The position numbers and the translations under genes were made by a program. Positions 62,063 to 64,000 of a stretch of 64,000 bases of DNA are shown here, piece by piece (position 1 is the stretch's first letter; each line of letters begins with the position of its first letter). Source of the stretch: Rotaria sp. Silwood1 (lineage: Eukaryota > Rotifera > Eurotatoria > Philodinida > Philodinidae). The stretch is from positions 1,247-65,246 of the forward strand of contig CAJNOP010000697.1 of NCBI GenBank assembly GCA_905250075.1. The letters run 5' to 3'. The notes below the pieces were generated by a model, which was not told where the DNA came from, did not search any database, and saw nothing but the letters and a program-made list of their open reading frames with translations.

Positions 62063-62683
62063 TCCGAGGAAAGGTTCCCAAGTATGAATCGTCGATCGAA
62101 CTGATATTTTGTCCAAAAGCAGGACTCAGTGAGACTAGCAGAAGCCTAGAAGAGTTCGTCTCGATGCTATCTCCTTCCCGAGTTATTACCATTTTACTGA
62201 ATTTTTTATCTATGGCAAAGTACTTGTGAAGAAATCGAATTACAAAATTTCGATATGAAATTTGCCTATAGATAGATCTCATGCTCATTAGAATGCCCTA
62301 AAAATTTCAGCTCAAAAGAATATGTTCTTCTTGAGATATTGAGTATCCAAGACATTCCGTTTTCTCACCTTGTCTGGTGACACACGATCGTTTTTAGATA
62401 TTCAATATCTCGAGAAGAACGTATTCTTTTAGGTTGAAATTTTTAGGGCATTCTAATGAGCATGAGATCTACCTATAGGCAAAATTTCAGATCGAAATTT
62501 CGTAATTCGATTTCTTTACAAGTAACTTGCCATAGATAAAAAGTTCAGTAAAATGGTAATAACTCGGGAAGAAGATAGCATCGAAATGAACTCTTCTAGG
62601 CTTCTGCTAGTCTCATCGAGTCCTGCTTTTGGTCAAAATATCAGTTCGATCGGCGATTCATACTTAGGGACCTTTCCACGTTA
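62063..62683. mobile_element. 620-bp foldback element, relative of the Piezo-intron copy
   Basis: The left end TTCCGAGGAAAGGTTCCCAA and the inverse right end CTTAGGGACCTTTCCACGTTA open arms of about 290 bp that share ATGAATCGTCGATCGAACTG, GAGTTATTACCATTTTACTG and TTCTTGAGATATTGA-type landmarks. The same landmarks in diverged form (CGCCGATCGAGC, ACGGTCGTAACTC) occur in 42927-43526, so the two elements are one family. No coding capacity. Confidence 0.75.
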
Positions 62684-62724
62684 GCTGCCGGGTGCGAAAG
62701 CTATGCTGTCTATCAGCAAGGAGT

Positions 62725-62870
62725 AGGGATGTGCGGTTACAGTATAACAACTGTAAATACCGACACTGACGTCACTGAAGGATGGTACACTGAGCACTGG
62801 GTTACACTGCAGTAATGTCACTGACACTGGCACTAAACCGACACCAAAGATACTGATACACCGATTATTT
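62725..62870. repeat. CACTGA-rich degenerate repeat, possible hAT end
   Basis: Opens with GTAGGGATGTGCGGTTACAG, similar to hAT-type termini, then runs through irregular ACACTGA/CACTGG units to about 62870. No matching right terminus or target duplication was found, so it may be one end of a truncated element. The design (hAT-like end plus short tandem motif) parallels the intact element at 35190-35865. Confidence 0.35.
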
Positions 62871-62894
62871 CATAGTATATCATCTTGTACGATT

Positions 62895-62966
62895 TTGTGG
62901 GTGTGGGTGTGAGTGATTGAAGAAGAATAAACTACACTCAGGCACAGACTCACACCCACACCTCAG
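62895..62966. repeat. Head-to-head telomere-like cassette
   Basis: TGTGGGTGTGGGTGTGAGTG, a spacer of about 30 bp, then CACAGACTCACACCCACACC. G-then-C polarity as elsewhere. Confidence 0.75.
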
Positions 62967-63162
62967 AAGGTAGTGTTGATTATCATTGATTTTATTCTTC
63001 CATTGCGTCCACTAAAATTGAATTCGAATAATGAATCAAGTGACGGTTAGAAGAGTGGATGTAAAAGAATACAATGGAAGAAAAGATAGAAAATATTTAA
63101 AAAAGCTTTTTAGCGCAGCTCCTTTGGAGCTGAAAAATGCGAAACTCACTTATATTCTTCAA

Positions 63163-63750
63163 ACTAATGTCCATTCAAAGAAAAAAGGCGGATGGGTATT
63201 TTTCGAATAACTTTTGACAGAAGCAAGATAGAGAGCTGCTATTTCCACCGTTGAAAAGAGAAAATGAAGACGCATGGAATCATTTAATATAGGTTTCTTC
63301 AGGCGGTTTTTAAAGTTTTCTTAGTCAATTTTCTAAAAAAAATGTCAAAAAATTCAGTTCCTATTTGATAGGAAAAACGCGAAAAAGTGACTTTTCTCAC
63401 AGATATTAATAGAAAAATGGGCTAAGAATTTCAACTAGGATACTTATAACTTCTGAATGAATAGAGCTAAAAGTCTCGGCCTTGCGTATAATTTGTAGAT
63501 ATTCTGTTAGCGGTCCAAATGCACATGAAATTATTGAAAAACCATTTTAGTTGCCTTATGGAATATGTTCGTTTCCGAAAACGCCGCTTAAAGTCTTTGA
63601 AAGAAACTATGTCAAATCATTTTATAACATACATTTCGATACGCTTTCATCTCCCCTTTCCAACGGTGAAAATCACAGCTCTCTATCTTGTTCCTATCAA
63701 AAGTTATTCAAAAAATATCCACTCGCCCTTTTTTCTGAATGGGCATTAGT
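63163..63750. mobile_element. 588-bp foldback element, relative of 47134-47518
   Basis: The left end ACTAATGTCCATTCAAAGAA is mirrored by the right end TTCTGAATGGGCATTAGT. The arms run inward through ATAACTTTTGACAGAAGCAAG, ATAGAGAGCTG and CACCGTTGAAAAG blocks for at least 130 bp. It shares these blocks with the element in the Piezo intron at 47134-47518. No coding capacity. Confidence 0.75.
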
Positions 63751-64000
63751 TATCTTAATGCATCATTTTGTAAACTGAAAAATAGTTTTTTTTTCAAATA
63801 ATTATGAAAGCATTGAAATATTGTATAGCAATTGAACTCATATTCTTCATACTGTTCAAGTAGTTTTTTTTTATTGTTCAATAACTCTGAAGCCTTTTGT
63901 GCGCGGTTGCTTAGGTCTGTAATTGGGACCTGTCTGTAATGAGGAGAGATCTATAATGGCGGCCTACGTTGCTAAGTGTCTGTAATGAAGACGGGGGTGA
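63751..64000. other. Right edge with spaced TCTGTAAT repeats
   Basis: The last 90 bases contain GTCTGTAAT at 63915, 63932 and 63978 plus a variant ATCTATAAT near 63949, in less AT-rich sequence. It may be the terminus of an element that runs off the window. Confidence 0.35.

Noticed and set aside
1-64000. Bacterial origin with operons or CRISPR arrays
   Set aside because: Frequent short GT-AG introns, animal genes and the absence of operon spacing or regular spacer-repeat arrays exclude it.

Overview
The window looks like an AT-rich animal nuclear chromosome segment, most likely from a bdelloid rotifer (Adineta/Rotaria type). The grounds are: many short GT-AG introns, mostly 40-100 bp; animal gene content (a complete Piezo channel, a RIG-I-like helicase); dispersed tracts of the TGTGGG-type telomere repeat known from bdelloids; decayed copies of protein families I associate with bdelloids; and a bacterial-type MFS transporter. 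The species call is inference, not proven.

Layout. 0-2 kb: the 3' four exons of a tandem-RRM protein (+). 2-7.6 kb: non-coding, with head-to-head telomere-like cassettes and a GC-rich hairpin. 7.7-11.7 kb: a tandem array (-) of three paralogous two-TM cysteine-rich units; units 1 and 2 are joined by a 49-bp intron and unit 3 is clearly broken. 11.9-13.7 kb: a 1.8-kb foldback element. 15.4-17.6 kb: decayed remnants of an F-box-like bdelloid family protein and a USP7-like protease (+). 18.3-20.0 kb: MFS transporter (-). 20-32 kb: gene-poor, with foldback elements at 22.2, 28.2 and 29.4 kb and a faint reverse-transcriptase trace. 32.4-35.1 kb: a CARD-less RIG-I-like receptor (-, 8 exons, 752 aa). 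35.2-35.9 kb: a hAT-type non-autonomous element with a perfect 8-bp target duplication. 39.0-52.7 kb: a Piezo channel (-) with dozens of exons and three foldback insertions in its introns. 55-56 kb: a decayed coding region. 57.0 kb: a GNAT-like protein (+). 58.5-59.1 kb: a three-exon VOPP1/WBP1-like membrane protein (-). 60.8 kb: a dual-specificity phosphatase (-) that is strikingly GC-rich for this window. 62-64 kb: further foldback elements related to those inside Piezo.

The genes form no operon or pathway; membrane and sensing proteins dominate by chance or local duplication. The most unusual features are: (1) about ten bipartite telomere-repeat cassettes, all in the same polarity (TGTGGG tract, short spacer, CCCACA tract), the polarity of a telomere-telomere fusion; (2) a two-TM gene family whose tandem copies are splice-linked into one multi-unit reading frame; (3) mobile DNA consisting almost entirely of non-autonomous foldback elements in related pairs, with no intact transposase in the window. 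I saw no intact viral or LTR element.
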